Both the position numbers and the translations under genes were made by a program. This document shows, in pieces, positions 14,474 through 22,544 of a stretch of 42,919 bases of DNA (positions within the stretch are counted from its first letter, which is position 1; each line of letters starts with the position of its first letter). The notes under the pieces were generated by a model that worked only from the letters and a program-made list of their open reading frames with translations, was not told the origin of the DNA and searched no databases. Source of the stretch: a virus; the IMG/VR virus record IMGVR_UViG_3300041409_001227, positions 1-42,919 of that record. One strand, written 5' to 3'.

Positions 14474-14656
14474 ATGAAACGCGCACAGTTCGTTGCGGCT
14501 GCTCTGTGTGCGCTGGTATGTGCGGTGCTCTCGGTCGCAGCCATCCATGAAGGTAAGTGGATCGCCGCTGGCTTCGCTGCGCTGGGGTTCGTGGGCTTCG
14601 CTGTAGCCGCGTTCTGCGCAGCGGTTCGGATCGAGATACCCAAGGGCGGGGTGTAG
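14474..14656 (+). CDS. small two-TM membrane protein
   Basis: 60 aa; GAGGCAACC precedes ATG 14474. Two hydrophobic segments (VAAALCALVCAVLSVAAI and WIAAGFAALGFVGFAVAAF) separated by a short HEGK turn, ending in a polar tail. Inner-membrane location is expected. It abuts the HNH gene (TAG then GTG). Function unknown; holins are found elsewhere in this phage. Confidence 0.6.
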   Translation: MKRAQFVAAALCALVCAVLSVAAIHEGKWIAAGFAALGFVGFAVAAFCAAVRIEIPKGGV

Positions 14657-14989
14657 GTGGCAGCACCACGGGCCACGGCACATCAGCGAGGATATGGCGC
14701 CGCCTGGAATAAAGCGCGCAAAGGATATCTGAAATCCCATCCGCATTGCGTTATGTGCGCAAAGCAAGGGTTGCAGGTCCAAGCGACGGTAATCGACCAC
14801 GTCAAGCGACATGGCGGCGACCAAGCTCTCTTCTGGGATAAGACAAATTGGCAGTCGCTTTGCGAGCCGCACCACAACTCGACCAAGCAAAGGGATGAGA
14901 GCCGAGGCTACGTATCGGGATGCGATGCATCGGGCAGGCCACTAGACCAAACCCATCCATGGAACGCCGCCGCGAAGGCGACGGGGTAG
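14657..14989 (+). CDS. HNH endonuclease (packaging-associated)
   Basis: 110 aa with a GTG start directly after the preceding TAG. The HNH fold is shown by Cys31-x2-Cys34 (HCVMCAKQG), the DH pair Asp47-His48 in VIDHVKRHGG, Asn64 (DKTNWQSLC), Cys69 and His72-His73 (EPHHN). HNH proteins encoded beside the terminase are components of DNA packaging in HK97-like phages, where they assist cos cleavage. Position immediately before TerS/TerL fits that role. The C-terminal GRPLDQTHPWN tail is also typical. Confidence 0.85.
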   Translation: MAAPRATAHQRGYGAAWNKARKGYLKSHPHCVMCAKQGLQVQATVIDHVKRHGGDQALFWDKTNWQSLCEPHHNSTKQRDESRGYVSGCDASGRPLDQTHPWNAAAKATG

Positions 14990-15015
14990 GGGGGTCAAAT
15001 CTCTGGCGCTAAGGG
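14985..15015 (+). other. candidate cos region
   Basis: At the end of the HNH gene lies GGGGTAGGGGGGTCAAATCT (14983-15002), between HNH and TerS, where cohesive-end sites are found in related HNH/P27-terminase phages. The G-tract followed by TCAAATCTCTGG resembles sequences I associate with this junction. No direct evidence of cleavage. Confidence 0.25.
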
Positions 15016-15027
15016 AGCGTAGACCGC

Positions 15028-15150
15028 ATGGATACCTCCGTTTGCATCGGGAACGGAAATCAAAGGCGACCCATCGAATTCAAAGATACAACAGAAGCCA
15101 AGCTTCTGTTTCTTAAAACGAAAATCGTCTGTTTGATTTCGGAAACGTAA
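15028..15150 (+). CDS. 40-aa small ORF
   Basis: ATG 15028 preceded by AAGGGAGCG (15011-15019). Product MDTSVCIGNGNQRRPIEF then KDTTEAKLLFLKTKIVCL. It fills the HNH-TerS gap. If cos lies here, this could be a non-coding spacer; confidence is low. Confidence 0.3.
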   Translation: MDTSVCIGNGNQRRPIEFKDTTEAKLLFLKTKIVCLISET

Positions 15151-15168
15151 GGCGGAATTCAAAAGTCA

Positions 15169-15681
15169 ATGCCGAGAGGTGGAAAGCGCGACGGTGCGGG
15201 GCGCAAGCCGAAAGAGCAGCCGGTGCTGCGGCGGGAGCCGAGGGTCGCTCCGGTCGCGTTCGCAGTTATTGAGGGCGGCGACCTGCAGATTGCAGAACCG
15301 GATTGGTCCGCACAGTTCACCGACGAACTAGACCAGGCGCTGGCGCATCAGCAGTGGCTCGTTATCGCGGGCGAGCTGCGCAACACCGAGAAGCTGGCGC
15401 ACGCCAACGAGAGGCAGATTAAACGGCTGATCGACTCCTATGTGCTTTACGAAGTCGCGATGCGGCACGTCGCGGAAGAGGGTGCCGTGTTTCCGTGCAA
15501 GGGCAAGAAGCAGCCTGCGTACAATCCATGGTTCACAGTTTTGAAGGACGCGAACGCGATGGCGTCGGCCGCTGAGGCCGAACTAACGATCACGCCGCGC
15601 CGACGAAACAATGGCGGAAAAGTCCAAAGGAAAAAGCCCTCGGTCATCGGCGGTGGTTACCTCAAGTCGACTGCCCGATGA
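15169..15681 (+). CDS. terS: terminase small subunit (P27 family)
   Basis: 170 aa. The N-terminus PRGGKRDGAGRKPKEQP is the classic P27-family opening. The middle is helical and ends with the conserved pattern YVLYEVAMRHVAEEGAVF, NPWFTVLKDANA and a short basic tail. The small subunit recognises phage DNA and regulates TerL. The gene overlaps TerL by 71 nt in another frame. SD is weak (GGCGGAA well upstream of ATG 15169). Confidence 0.88.
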   Translation: MPRGGKRDGAGRKPKEQPVLRREPRVAPVAFAVIEGGDLQIAEPDWSAQFTDELDQALAHQQWLVIAGELRNTEKLAHANERQIKRLIDSYVLYEVAMRHVAEEGAVFPCKGKKQPAYNPWFTVLKDANAMASAAEAELTITPRRRNNGGKVQRKKPSVIGGGYLKSTAR

Positions 15682-17596
15682 TCCGGTCACGCGCTGGGCG
15701 CGGGACGCGGTTAAAGGACAAATCGTTGTAGGCGAGTTGGTCCGATACGCGGCCGAGCGGCAACTGAAGGATTTGGTCGACGGCGAAGGCCGCGGGATTT
15801 TCTGGAGGCCGGAGCGCGCAATCCACGCGCTGGGGTTCTTCCCCAACGTACTTCCGATCACTGCCGGCGCGATGGTTGGCGAGCCGTTTAATCTTCTGCC
15901 GTGGACTTCGTTCTGTGTCGGGTCGCAATTCGGATGGCACATCGCGGACGGCCGACTGAGGTTCACGAATAGTTGGTGGGAGACTGGAAAGGGCCAGGCG
16001 AAGTCGCCCGCAATGGCGGCGGTCGGTCTCTACCTGATGGGTTATCGGGGAATCCGCCGATCTGAGATTTATGCAATCGCTTGGGATAAGGACCAGGCGA
16101 ACGTTCTGTTCAAAGACGCTGTGTCAATGTGCCGCGCGCCGATCCCAGGCACTGACGCGGACGACAACGACACACTTGAGGCTCGCGGGGAAGTTATTAT
16201 CCGCGGACGGCTAGACCACGCTTGGCGGATTGAGCACCCCGCAACAGAATCTAAATTTCAGTCGCTAGCGAACGGCGATGCGATCTCTGGTCCGCGCCCA
16301 ACGGCGGTGCTGGCGGACGAGATACACGAATTCAAAAGCGCCGAGGCAATCGAGCTTTGGAAGCGCGCCATCGCCAAAATGCCCGGCGACGCGATCATGG
16401 TGCTGGGCACAAACACGCCGGCCTCAACGCAGATCGTCGGTACGCAGTTCAGTGATTTTTACCAGAAGATCGTCAAGGGAGAACATAAAGACGATACCGC
16501 GTTCGCTTTCATCGCTCGCGTCGACAAGGCCGATAAACCGTTTGAAGACGAATCTTGCTGGCCTAAGTCGCTTCCCGCGCTCGGCATCACGTTCCCGATC
16601 GACAACATCCGGCGCGAAGTCAACACCGCGAAGATCCTGCTCTCGACGAAAATGTCGGTGCAGCGTCTCTACTTCGGGATACCTGTCGGGTCGGTTGATT
16701 TCTGGATTGCGGAAGAGGCATGGGCTGCGGTTCAAAGTGGACCTGATCGTCCGTTTAATCTGGCGCCGCTAAAAAAATGCAAATGCTGGTTGTCTCTCGA
16801 TCTTTCGCAGAAGAACGATTTGACCGCACTGAGCGCAGGCTGGCTCGATGACAACGCACACCTCTGGGTCAAAACTTGGTACTGGACGACGAAGGACGGA
16901 ATAGCCGAGCGCTCGCTGTCTGATAATGCCCCTTACGATCAATGGGCCGACCAGGAGTTTTTGACGCCGGTCCTTGGCGCAGTAATTGACAAGACGTTCG
17001 TTGCCGCCAAGGTCAAGGAGATCGTTAGCGAATACGACGTTCAGTTTATGGCCTTCGATCCCGCCGGTATGGGCGATTTCATGAAGGCCTGCGAGGACAT
17101 CGGGTTTGCGGTTTGGTTGTGGGAGGGGCCGGAGTCACAGGTTGGTATCGGCCTCAAGCTGATTTCGCATGGTCAAGGTCTTCGCGTTCTTTTCTACAAA
17201 GACCTAGACGAGAGCGGACAGCCCATTGAGCGGCTGTGCATGCCACGCTCGGTTGAGCGTCTTGAAGATCGGGTGCTCAACAAAACAATTACGATCGAGG
17301 CTTCGCCCGTTACTTATTCGTGCGCAGCTAACGCGATGCTGGCGGTTGATGGTCAAAAGAACCGAGCATTCGACAAGAAGCGATCTCGTGGTCGGATCGA
17401 TGGGCTCGTGACAATCGCAATGGTCAACGGTGCCGCATCGGCAACCGTTAAAGCCGACAAAAAGTCCGGTTGGGATACCGACGATCTCGACGCGCTGATG
17501 GCAAAGATCGACGCTGCAGCAGCCGAAGCCGACGAGGAAGTAAATGGGCAAGCGGTTGTCGAAGGTGTTGTCGGGTCTGCCGGGGGCTCTATGTGA
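15611..17596 (+). CDS. terL: terminase large subunit
   Basis: 661 aa. ATPase: Walker A-like WWETGKGQAKS (122-132), Walker B VLADEIHEF (D236-E237), and motif III LGTNTPAST. Nuclease: first acidic residue in WLSLDLSQKNDLTAL (about 393-407) and a second acidic site in FMAFDPAGMG (about 480), typical of the RNase H-like terminase nuclease. The pre-Walker region (PFNLLPWTSFCVGSQFGW) is also characteristic of the Terminase_1 family. This motor cuts and pumps DNA into the prohead. A small membrane protein gene overlaps its 3' end by 53 nt. Confidence 0.93.
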   Translation: MAEKSKGKSPRSSAVVTSSRLPDDPVTRWARDAVKGQIVVGELVRYAAERQLKDLVDGEGRGIFWRPERAIHALGFFPNVLPITAGAMVGEPFNLLPWTSFCVGSQFGWHIADGRLRFTNSWWETGKGQAKSPAMAAVGLYLMGYRGIRRSEIYAIAWDKDQANVLFKDAVSMCRAPIPGTDADDNDTLEARGEVIIRGRLDHAWRIEHPATESKFQSLANGDAISGPRPTAVLADEIHEFKSAEAIELWKRAIAKMPGDAIMVLGTNTPASTQIVGTQFSDFYQKIVKGEHKDDTAFAFIARVDKADKPFEDESCWPKSLPALGITFPIDNIRREVNTAKILLSTKMSVQRLYFGIPVGSVDFWIAEEAWAAVQSGPDRPFNLAPLKKCKCWLSLDLSQKNDLTALSAGWLDDNAHLWVKTWYWTTKDGIAERSLSDNAPYDQWADQEFLTPVLGAVIDKTFVAAKVKEIVSEYDVQFMAFDPAGMGDFMKACEDIGFAVWLWEGPESQVGIGLKLISHGQGLRVLFYKDLDESGQPIERLCMPRSVERLEDRVLNKTITIEASPVTYSCAANAMLAVDGQKNRAFDKKRSRGRIDGLVTIAMVNGAASATVKADKKSGWDTDDLDALMAKIDAAAAEADEEVNGQAVVEGVVGSAGGSM

Positions 17597-17738
17597 TGTC
17601 GCCGGCTTTGCCGGTGCCGCGCTTGTCGCTTACGGGTCGTGGCTGTTTTGGGAGCCTGCAGGTTTTATCGTCGGTGGAATTCTTCTCATCGCAATCGCAA
17701 TTCTATTCGGCAAGCGCTATAGCCCGGAGCCGTCATGA
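17544..17738 (+). CDS. small two-TM membrane protein
   Basis: 64 aa; GAGGAAGTAA lies before ATG 17544. Two hydrophobic stretches (LCDVAGFAGAALVAYGSWLF and AGFIVGGILLIAIAILFG) with a basic start (GKRLSKV). It overlaps both TerL (53 nt) and portal (4 nt). Small membrane proteins are common at this locus in HK97-like phages; role unknown. Confidence 0.65.
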   Translation: MGKRLSKVLSGLPGALCDVAGFAGAALVAYGSWLFWEPAGFIVGGILLIAIAILFGKRYSPEPS

Positions 17739-19036
17739 GTTTGTTCGGCTCGCTCGCGCGGGAATTCAAGGCTGCGGACGGGCTGTCATGGGGCCAAATC
17801 GATCAGTTATGGGCAGGGATGCTCGGAAGCTATCAATCGAAGTCAGGTCCCGCAGTTGGATGGAAAACCGCGCTACACGCCACGACGTTTCTAGGGTGCA
17901 CGCGGCGTATTGCTGAGGCGGTCTCGACGGTTCCGACGAAGGTCTATCAAAAACCGCGCGGCGGAAAACGGGTTGAGGCCTTCGACCACGCGCTCTACGA
18001 TCTTCTCGATTCTGAACCGAACGAATGGCAAGACTCGCTACAGTTCAAAGAGACGCTCGCGGTTCACTGCGCGGTCACCAGTAATGCGTATGCTTTCATC
18101 AATCGCGTGCGCGGCAAGATTGTCGAATTGGTTCCTATCATTCCGACGCATGTCCAGCCTCAATATGCGCAGGATCGAGCATCGGCCTTCTACCGCGTCA
18201 CGGCGCCGGATGGGACGCAAGCGGAGATACCGTACAACGACATTCTGCATATCCGCGGGCTGTCATGGGACGGCCTGAACGGGCTCGATATCGTCCAGCT
18301 TTTGCGCGAGCCTCTGGGCCTCGCGCTTGCGGCCGAGCAGACTCACGCGATGCTGCATGCTCATGGTGCGCGTCCAAGCGGCATTGTTTCGGTCAGCAAG
18401 AATTTGGATGAGAAAGAACTGATCCGCCTCGCGGCGTGGGTTCGCAAACACTATGGCGGGCTGGACAACGTTTCCCGCGTGATGATCCTGGACAACGATG
18501 CGAAGTTTACTCCTTTCGATATGAAGGGAGTCGACAGTGAACATCTGAAGACGCGGGAACACGAAATCGAAAGCATCTGCCATGGCATGGGCGTGCTACC
18601 GATCGTTCTTGGTTATCCCGCCGCCATTGCGGCGCGAGCTGCGGCGGAAACGCTGGTTGCGATGCATTTGGTGCACACGATCCGTCCGTGGCACCGGCGT
18701 TTTGAGAAAGCCTTCAACCGTCAACTGTTGACGCGCGAAGAGCGCAAGCAAGGCTTCTACACAAAATTCCTAGATGGCGAATTCCTGCGAGCAACTGCGA
18801 AGGACCGCGCCGAATACAACAAGGTCGCGCTCGGCGGTGCCGGCAGCGTCGGTTGGGCGACCATCAACACCGTTCGCGATTGGGACGATATGGACGAATA
18901 CGAATTCGGCGATCACATCTATGGACCTGTGAACGCTGGCCCGATCGGTGCGGACGGCATTCCAAAGGTGGCGGCGCCGGCACCTTCAGTTGCGGCTCCA
19001 ACCGTGAACCCTGACGATCCCGGAACGGTGCAGTAG
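17735..19036 (+). CDS. portal protein (HK97 family)
   Basis: 433 aa, ATGA-coupled. Recognised from the order SALHATTFLGCTRRIAEAVS-like N-terminal block (KTALHATTFLGCTRRIA), YDLLDSEPNEWQD, LAVHCAVTSNAYAFINR, VELVPIIPTHVQP, ILHIRGLSWDGLNGLD, then the helical ESICHGMGVLPIVLG region and HTIRPWHRRFEKAFNR. These are the crown-wing-stem segments of HK97-type portals, which form the dodecameric DNA gate at one capsid vertex. The C-terminus is Pro/Ala-rich. Confidence 0.92.
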   Translation: MSLFGSLAREFKAADGLSWGQIDQLWAGMLGSYQSKSGPAVGWKTALHATTFLGCTRRIAEAVSTVPTKVYQKPRGGKRVEAFDHALYDLLDSEPNEWQDSLQFKETLAVHCAVTSNAYAFINRVRGKIVELVPIIPTHVQPQYAQDRASAFYRVTAPDGTQAEIPYNDILHIRGLSWDGLNGLDIVQLLREPLGLALAAEQTHAMLHAHGARPSGIVSVSKNLDEKELIRLAAWVRKHYGGLDNVSRVMILDNDAKFTPFDMKGVDSEHLKTREHEIESICHGMGVLPIVLGYPAAIAARAAAETLVAMHLVHTIRPWHRRFEKAFNRQLLTREERKQGFYTKFLDGEFLRATAKDRAEYNKVALGGAGSVGWATINTVRDWDDMDEYEFGDHIYGPVNAGPIGADGIPKVAAPAPSVAAPTVNPDDPGTVQ

Positions 19037-19038
19037 AT

Positions 19039-19746
19039 ATGACTGAGCGAACCGAACACAGCTACGCGCCATTCGAATACAAGTTCACGGACACTAATGG
19101 TGATCCGGCCGGGACGTTCGAAGGGTACGGCGCGTTCTTTAATAACATTGATGAGGGTGGCGACAGGCTTTTGCATGGCGCCTTTGTTGACACGCTGGCG
19201 CAGTCGAAGGCGACCGGCAAAATGCCAAAGATGCTGCTTAATCATGGCGGCATCGGCATGTCGCCAGACGATCTTCTGCCGATCGGCAAGTGGAACGCGA
19301 TGAGCGAAGACACGCAAGGTCTCGCATCCAAGGGTCGCCTGATCAATCTCGATACTGAATCTGGCAAGCGCATTTACGGTGCGATGAAAGAGCGGGAGCT
19401 GGACAGCCTATCGATGGGCTACAAGGCAATTAAGTTCACTCGCGGCACACGAGCCGGCGAACCGAAGCGAACCCTTAGTGCGGTAAAACTTTACGAAGTA
19501 TCGCCGGTGACATTCCCGATGAATGGGCTTGCGGGGATCACAAGCGTCAAGTCCGGATCAATCAAAACCGTTCGTGAATTCGAGGACTTCCTACGGGACG
19601 TAGGAAAATTCTCGCACTACGCCGCGAAGGCAATTGCCGCTCGCGGATTCAAGTCGTCGGAGCCTCGGGATGAGGACGGCGCGTTCAACGACCTACTCGC
19701 AACGCTCAAGAGCGTTCGGGCTGGTCTTCCGCAATCCTCATCCTGA
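19039..19746 (+). CDS. HK97-type prohead protease (S78)
   Basis: 235 aa, 2 nt after the portal gene. The herpesvirus-assemblin-like serine protease shows FEGYGAFFNNIDEGGDRL (core strand), catalytic His69 in MLLNHGG, Ser125 in SLSMGYKA, and Glu153 in LYEVSPVTFPMN, in the spacing known for HK97 proteases. It cleaves the capsid protein's N-terminal scaffold domain during maturation. Located between portal and capsid as usual. The last 70 residues (FEDFLRDVGKFS onward) are a linker-like helical tail. Confidence 0.92.
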   Translation: MTERTEHSYAPFEYKFTDTNGDPAGTFEGYGAFFNNIDEGGDRLLHGAFVDTLAQSKATGKMPKMLLNHGGIGMSPDDLLPIGKWNAMSEDTQGLASKGRLINLDTESGKRIYGAMKERELDSLSMGYKAIKFTRGTRAGEPKRTLSAVKLYEVSPVTFPMNGLAGITSVKSGSIKTVREFEDFLRDVGKFSHYAAKAIAARGFKSSEPRDEDGAFNDLLATLKSVRAGLPQSSS

Positions 19747-19758
19747 AAGAAGGCTGCT

Positions 19759-21135
19759 ATGCCCGAACTCGAAGACGTTGTGGCGGAAGCCACGAAAGAA
19801 ATCAGAGCCATTGGCGATAACGTTAAGGGCCTCGATACTAGCATGAAAAAGGACTTGGCCGATCTTCGCTCGAAGGTCGAAGAGATCGGGACCAAGTCCA
19901 AGGACATGCAGACGAAGAAAGACCTGGAGGCGCTGTCGGCCGGCGTGCTGGAAAAGCACGATGCATTGGCCGCGACCGTCAAGGACATCCAGGAGAAAGC
20001 ACTCAAGTCTGCGGGTGACCGCATGGACGACCTGGAGAAGAAGCTCAACCGCGGTAAACTCGGCGGCGGCTGGGGCGATACGGACGAAGGCACCAAGGCC
20101 GCTCGCCTGTTTGCTCGTGATGCCAAGGCAATCCGCGGCGAACTCAAGACCGACTTCGATCCCGAGGCCGTCGATATTGCCGAGGTCAAGGCGTACAACG
20201 ATGTCTTTCCGATCGGCATGCGCCGCGACAAGGAACGGCTCACTGCCGACCAAACCAAGGCGATGTCAGTCGGCTCCGATCCTGACGGCGGCTACATGGT
20301 AACGCCGACCATCGGCGCGATCATCCAGGGTGTGAACTTCGAAACCTCGCCGATGCGCGCCATCGCGAATATCGAAACGATCTCCTCGGACGCTATCGAG
20401 TATCCGCGCGACGACGACCAGGCCTCTTGCGGTTGGGTTGGTGAGCAGGAAGATCGGCCGGCGACCAATACCCCTCAGGTCGGCATGCAGCGTATCCCCG
20501 TGCATGAACTCTACGCGATGCCGAAGATCACGCAGAAGCTTCTCGAAGACAATGCGTGGAATATCGAAGCGTGGATGGGCAACAAGATCGGTGACAAGTT
20601 CGGTCGCACTGAGGCGACTGCCTTCGTCTCCGGCAACGGCGTCAAGAAACCGCGCGGCTTCACCACCTACGCCAGCGGCACGTTTTCTGCGGGCGGCTCG
20701 GGCAAGATTGAGCAGGTCGCGGCCGGCACTGCGGCGGCCGTGTCTTGGGACGACTTTATCAACCTGCTTACGTCGCTCAAGGAGTTCTATTTGGGCGGCG
20801 CCAACTGGCTGATGCAGCGGTCGACGGTCGGCAAGGCGATGCTGCTTAAGAACGGCGAAGGGGAGTACATCTGGCAAACCAACCAGCAAGTCGGCAAGCC
20901 GAGCATTCTTCTCGGCTACGAGGTCCGTCAGGCGGCCGACATGGACGCCGTTGGCGGTTCCAAACTCCCGGTGGCGTTCGGCAACTTCAAGATGGGTTAC
21001 ACCATCGTCGACCGTGTCGGCATCTCGACCTTGCGCGATCCCTACACCGCGAAGCCCTTCGTCCAGTTCTACACGCGCAAGCGTGTCGGCGGCGACGTGA
21101 CCAACTTCGAAGCAATCAAACTGTTGGCGACCTGA
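19759..21135 (+). CDS. major capsid protein (HK97 fold)
   Basis: 458 aa; GAAAGAAGG (19745-19753) precedes ATG 19759. Residues 1-100 are a charged coiled coil (the delta/scaffolding domain removed by the protease). After a linker, the capsid body begins near DPDGGYMVTPTIGAII and continues with SPMRAIANIETI, IPVHELYAMPKITQKLLED, AFVSGNGVKKPRGF, LKEFYLGGANWLMQRST and NFKMGYTIVDRVGI, all conserved in HK97-like capsids. G/C-rich codon third positions are marked, as expected of a highly expressed gene. A stem-loop follows the stop codon. Confidence 0.95.
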   Translation: MPELEDVVAEATKEIRAIGDNVKGLDTSMKKDLADLRSKVEEIGTKSKDMQTKKDLEALSAGVLEKHDALAATVKDIQEKALKSAGDRMDDLEKKLNRGKLGGGWGDTDEGTKAARLFARDAKAIRGELKTDFDPEAVDIAEVKAYNDVFPIGMRRDKERLTADQTKAMSVGSDPDGGYMVTPTIGAIIQGVNFETSPMRAIANIETISSDAIEYPRDDDQASCGWVGEQEDRPATNTPQVGMQRIPVHELYAMPKITQKLLEDNAWNIEAWMGNKIGDKFGRTEATAFVSGNGVKKPRGFTTYASGTFSAGGSGKIEQVAAGTAAAVSWDDFINLLTSLKEFYLGGANWLMQRSTVGKAMLLKNGEGEYIWQTNQQVGKPSILLGYEVRQAADMDAVGGSKLPVAFGNFKMGYTIVDRVGISTLRDPYTAKPFVQFYTRKRVGGDVTNFEAIKLLAT

Positions 21136-21155
21136 TCGCGACGGTTCCGAAATGC

Positions 21156-21179
21156 GCCGCGCCCAATGACGGGCGCGGC
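21156..21179 (+). terminator. stem-loop after major capsid gene
   Basis: Perfect 9-bp stem GCCGCGCCC/GGCGGCGCC-type pair (21156-21164 with 21171-21179), loop AATGAC, followed only by TTCCC. Lacks a true U-tract, so partial terminator or 3'-end stabiliser is as likely as full termination. Confidence 0.45.
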
Positions 21180-21214
21180 TTCCCATCCATCCCAAATTTA
21201 CGGAGCACGTCGCC

Positions 21215-21646
21215 ATGTTGCGCGATCTTCACAACAATCTCGACTACAAGCGCGGTCTCTCGCCGGTAGCGGCTGGGACCGATAATACTGCTTACGTGTC
21301 GCAAATTCTCGACATGCAAGGACTCGCCGGAGCGGAGTTCGTCCTCCTCACTGGAGTGAATACCGACGCGGACGCGACCTTCGCGGTTCTGCCGGAAGAG
21401 GGAGAAATTTCCTCGCTTTCCGACAACACCACGGTCGGTGCCGGGGACCTGATCGGCACTGCGGCGCTCGCGGGCTTCACCTTCGCGGACGACAACAAGG
21501 TGTTCAAGCTAGGCTTCCAGGCCAGCGGCAAGCGCTACAAGCGCGTGACCGTCACGCCGACCGGCAACAACTCCGGCAACATCTATGTGGCCGGTTTGTG
21601 GGTCACCTCGCCGCTGGTTGCTCCGAGCGCCAACCCGCCTGCGTAA
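21215..21646 (+). CDS. capsid decoration/accessory-like protein
   Basis: 143 aa, preceded by CGGAG. Begins MLRDLHNNLDYKRGLSPVAA, then a beta-rich body (AEFVLLTGVNTDADATFAVL, GFQASGKRYKRVTVTPTGNN) and a Pro-rich end. Small beta proteins directly after the capsid gene are typically decoration or spike proteins; family not firmly identified. Flanked by two strong hairpins, as expected for a separately stabilised, abundant mRNA segment. Confidence 0.6.
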   Translation: MLRDLHNNLDYKRGLSPVAAGTDNTAYVSQILDMQGLAGAEFVLLTGVNTDADATFAVLPEEGEISSLSDNTTVGAGDLIGTAALAGFTFADDNKVFKLGFQASGKRYKRVTVTPTGNNSGNIYVAGLWVTSPLVAPSANPPA

Positions 21647-21659
21647 GCGCATATCGATA

Positions 21660-21684
21660 CGAGCGCCGTTGAAAGCGGCGCTCG
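21660..21684 (+). terminator. stem-loop after decoration-like gene
   Basis: Perfect 9-bp stem CGAGCGCCG (21660-21668) with CGGCGCTCG (21676-21684), loop TTGAAAG. Followed by CCCACTTTCCC, a weak U-run. Second hairpin of the same size in 500 bp. Confidence 0.45.
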
Positions 21685-21716
21685 CCCACTTTCCCATTTC
21701 GAGATAGGAGGCGGCG

Positions 21717-22157
21717 ATGTCCGCTCAGTCTGATACCCAAAACGTAAAAGTCGGAATCGAGCAGGGCGGCGCGCGGCTGTTCATCAAGAGCGGCGCCGAG
21801 ATCGATGTCGAGACCGGCGGCAAATTCAAAATCGGTGGCGTCGATGTGACTGCGACGGCGGGCGGTGGCGGTGTTGCCGGTGCCGCGGCGGGCTACAAGC
21901 TGGCGCGCAGCGCAGCGCCGGTAGCGCTGGATGGCAGCAATCCAACGTCGGTAGCGCACGGCCTCACGACTTGCGTCTCTGCCCATGTGCAGCTTGTCGG
22001 GTCTGTTGCGCCTGGGCTCGGCACGTCGACTCTGACTTGCGTCATCAACGGCGCGAATATCGACGTGTACGGATGGAAGCCAACCGGTGCCGGCGACACG
22101 ACGCTGATCGCGTCGACCGGGACCGACCAATTTAATTGGTCGGCGATCGGCACATAG
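21717..22157 (+). CDS. putative virion protein
   Basis: 146 aa; GATAGGAGG (21703-21711) is a strong SD. Contains VKVGIEQGGARLFIKSGAEI, DVETGGKFKIGG, a Gly-rich hinge (TAGGGGVAGAAAG) and a beta C-terminus (STLTCVINGANIDVYGWKPT). The N-terminal gel-like repeat pattern resembles small baseplate/decoration proteins. Family uncertain. Confidence 0.55.
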   Translation: MSAQSDTQNVKVGIEQGGARLFIKSGAEIDVETGGKFKIGGVDVTATAGGGGVAGAAAGYKLARSAAPVALDGSNPTSVAHGLTTCVSAHVQLVGSVAPGLGTSTLTCVINGANIDVYGWKPTGAGDTTLIASTGTDQFNWSAIGT

Positions 22158-22160
22158 GCC

Positions 22161-22541
22161 ATGAGCTTCATCCAACGCCTCCCTATTGCCGTCACGACCG
22201 CCGCCGATGGTTCGGCGACGGCGTACTCCGAGCGCATCACGGGCAAGGTGGTGAGCATCCGCTATGTCAAGCCCGTGAGCGGCGGATTCGACGACGGATC
22301 CACCATCACCCTCACCGCGGAGGCGACTGGAGAGACGATCTGGGGCGAGGCGAATGTCAATGCCAGCGCCACGCGCGCGCCGCGCGCCGCGACACATTCC
22401 ACGGCAGGCGCTGCCTCGCTCTACGCCGCTGCAGGTCAGGCGGTTGCCGACAAGATCGCGCTCGCAAACGATCGCGTGAAGGTCGTTATCGCATCGGGCG
22501 GGAACGTCAAGGCCGGTACGTTCTACGTCACTGTGGAATGA
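22161..22541 (+). CDS. putative virion protein
   Basis: 126 aa, 3 nt after the previous gene. MSFIQRLPIAVTTAADGSAT and GKVVSIRYVKPVSGGFDDGS are conserved openings in small phage structural proteins of this position; the remainder is beta-rich and ends KAGTFYVTVE. No enzymatic motif. Possibly a head or neck accessory protein. Confidence 0.6.
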   Translation: MSFIQRLPIAVTTAADGSATAYSERITGKVVSIRYVKPVSGGFDDGSTITLTAEATGETIWGEANVNASATRAPRAATHSTAGAASLYAAAGQAVADKIALANDRVKVVIASGGNVKAGTFYVTVE

Positions 22542-22544
22542 GCA

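Noticed and set aside
14657-14989. HNH gene plus upstream structured RNA as a HEARO/IscB-like OMEGA system
   Set aside because: The protein is a 110-aa terminase-linked HNH without RuvC or bridge helix, and the RNA is far shorter than OMEGA RNAs.
19617-21216. Long antisense ORFs across the capsid gene (213 and 316 aa)
   Set aside because: High GC with strong third-position bias produces long open antisense frames; no SD, no recognisable motif.
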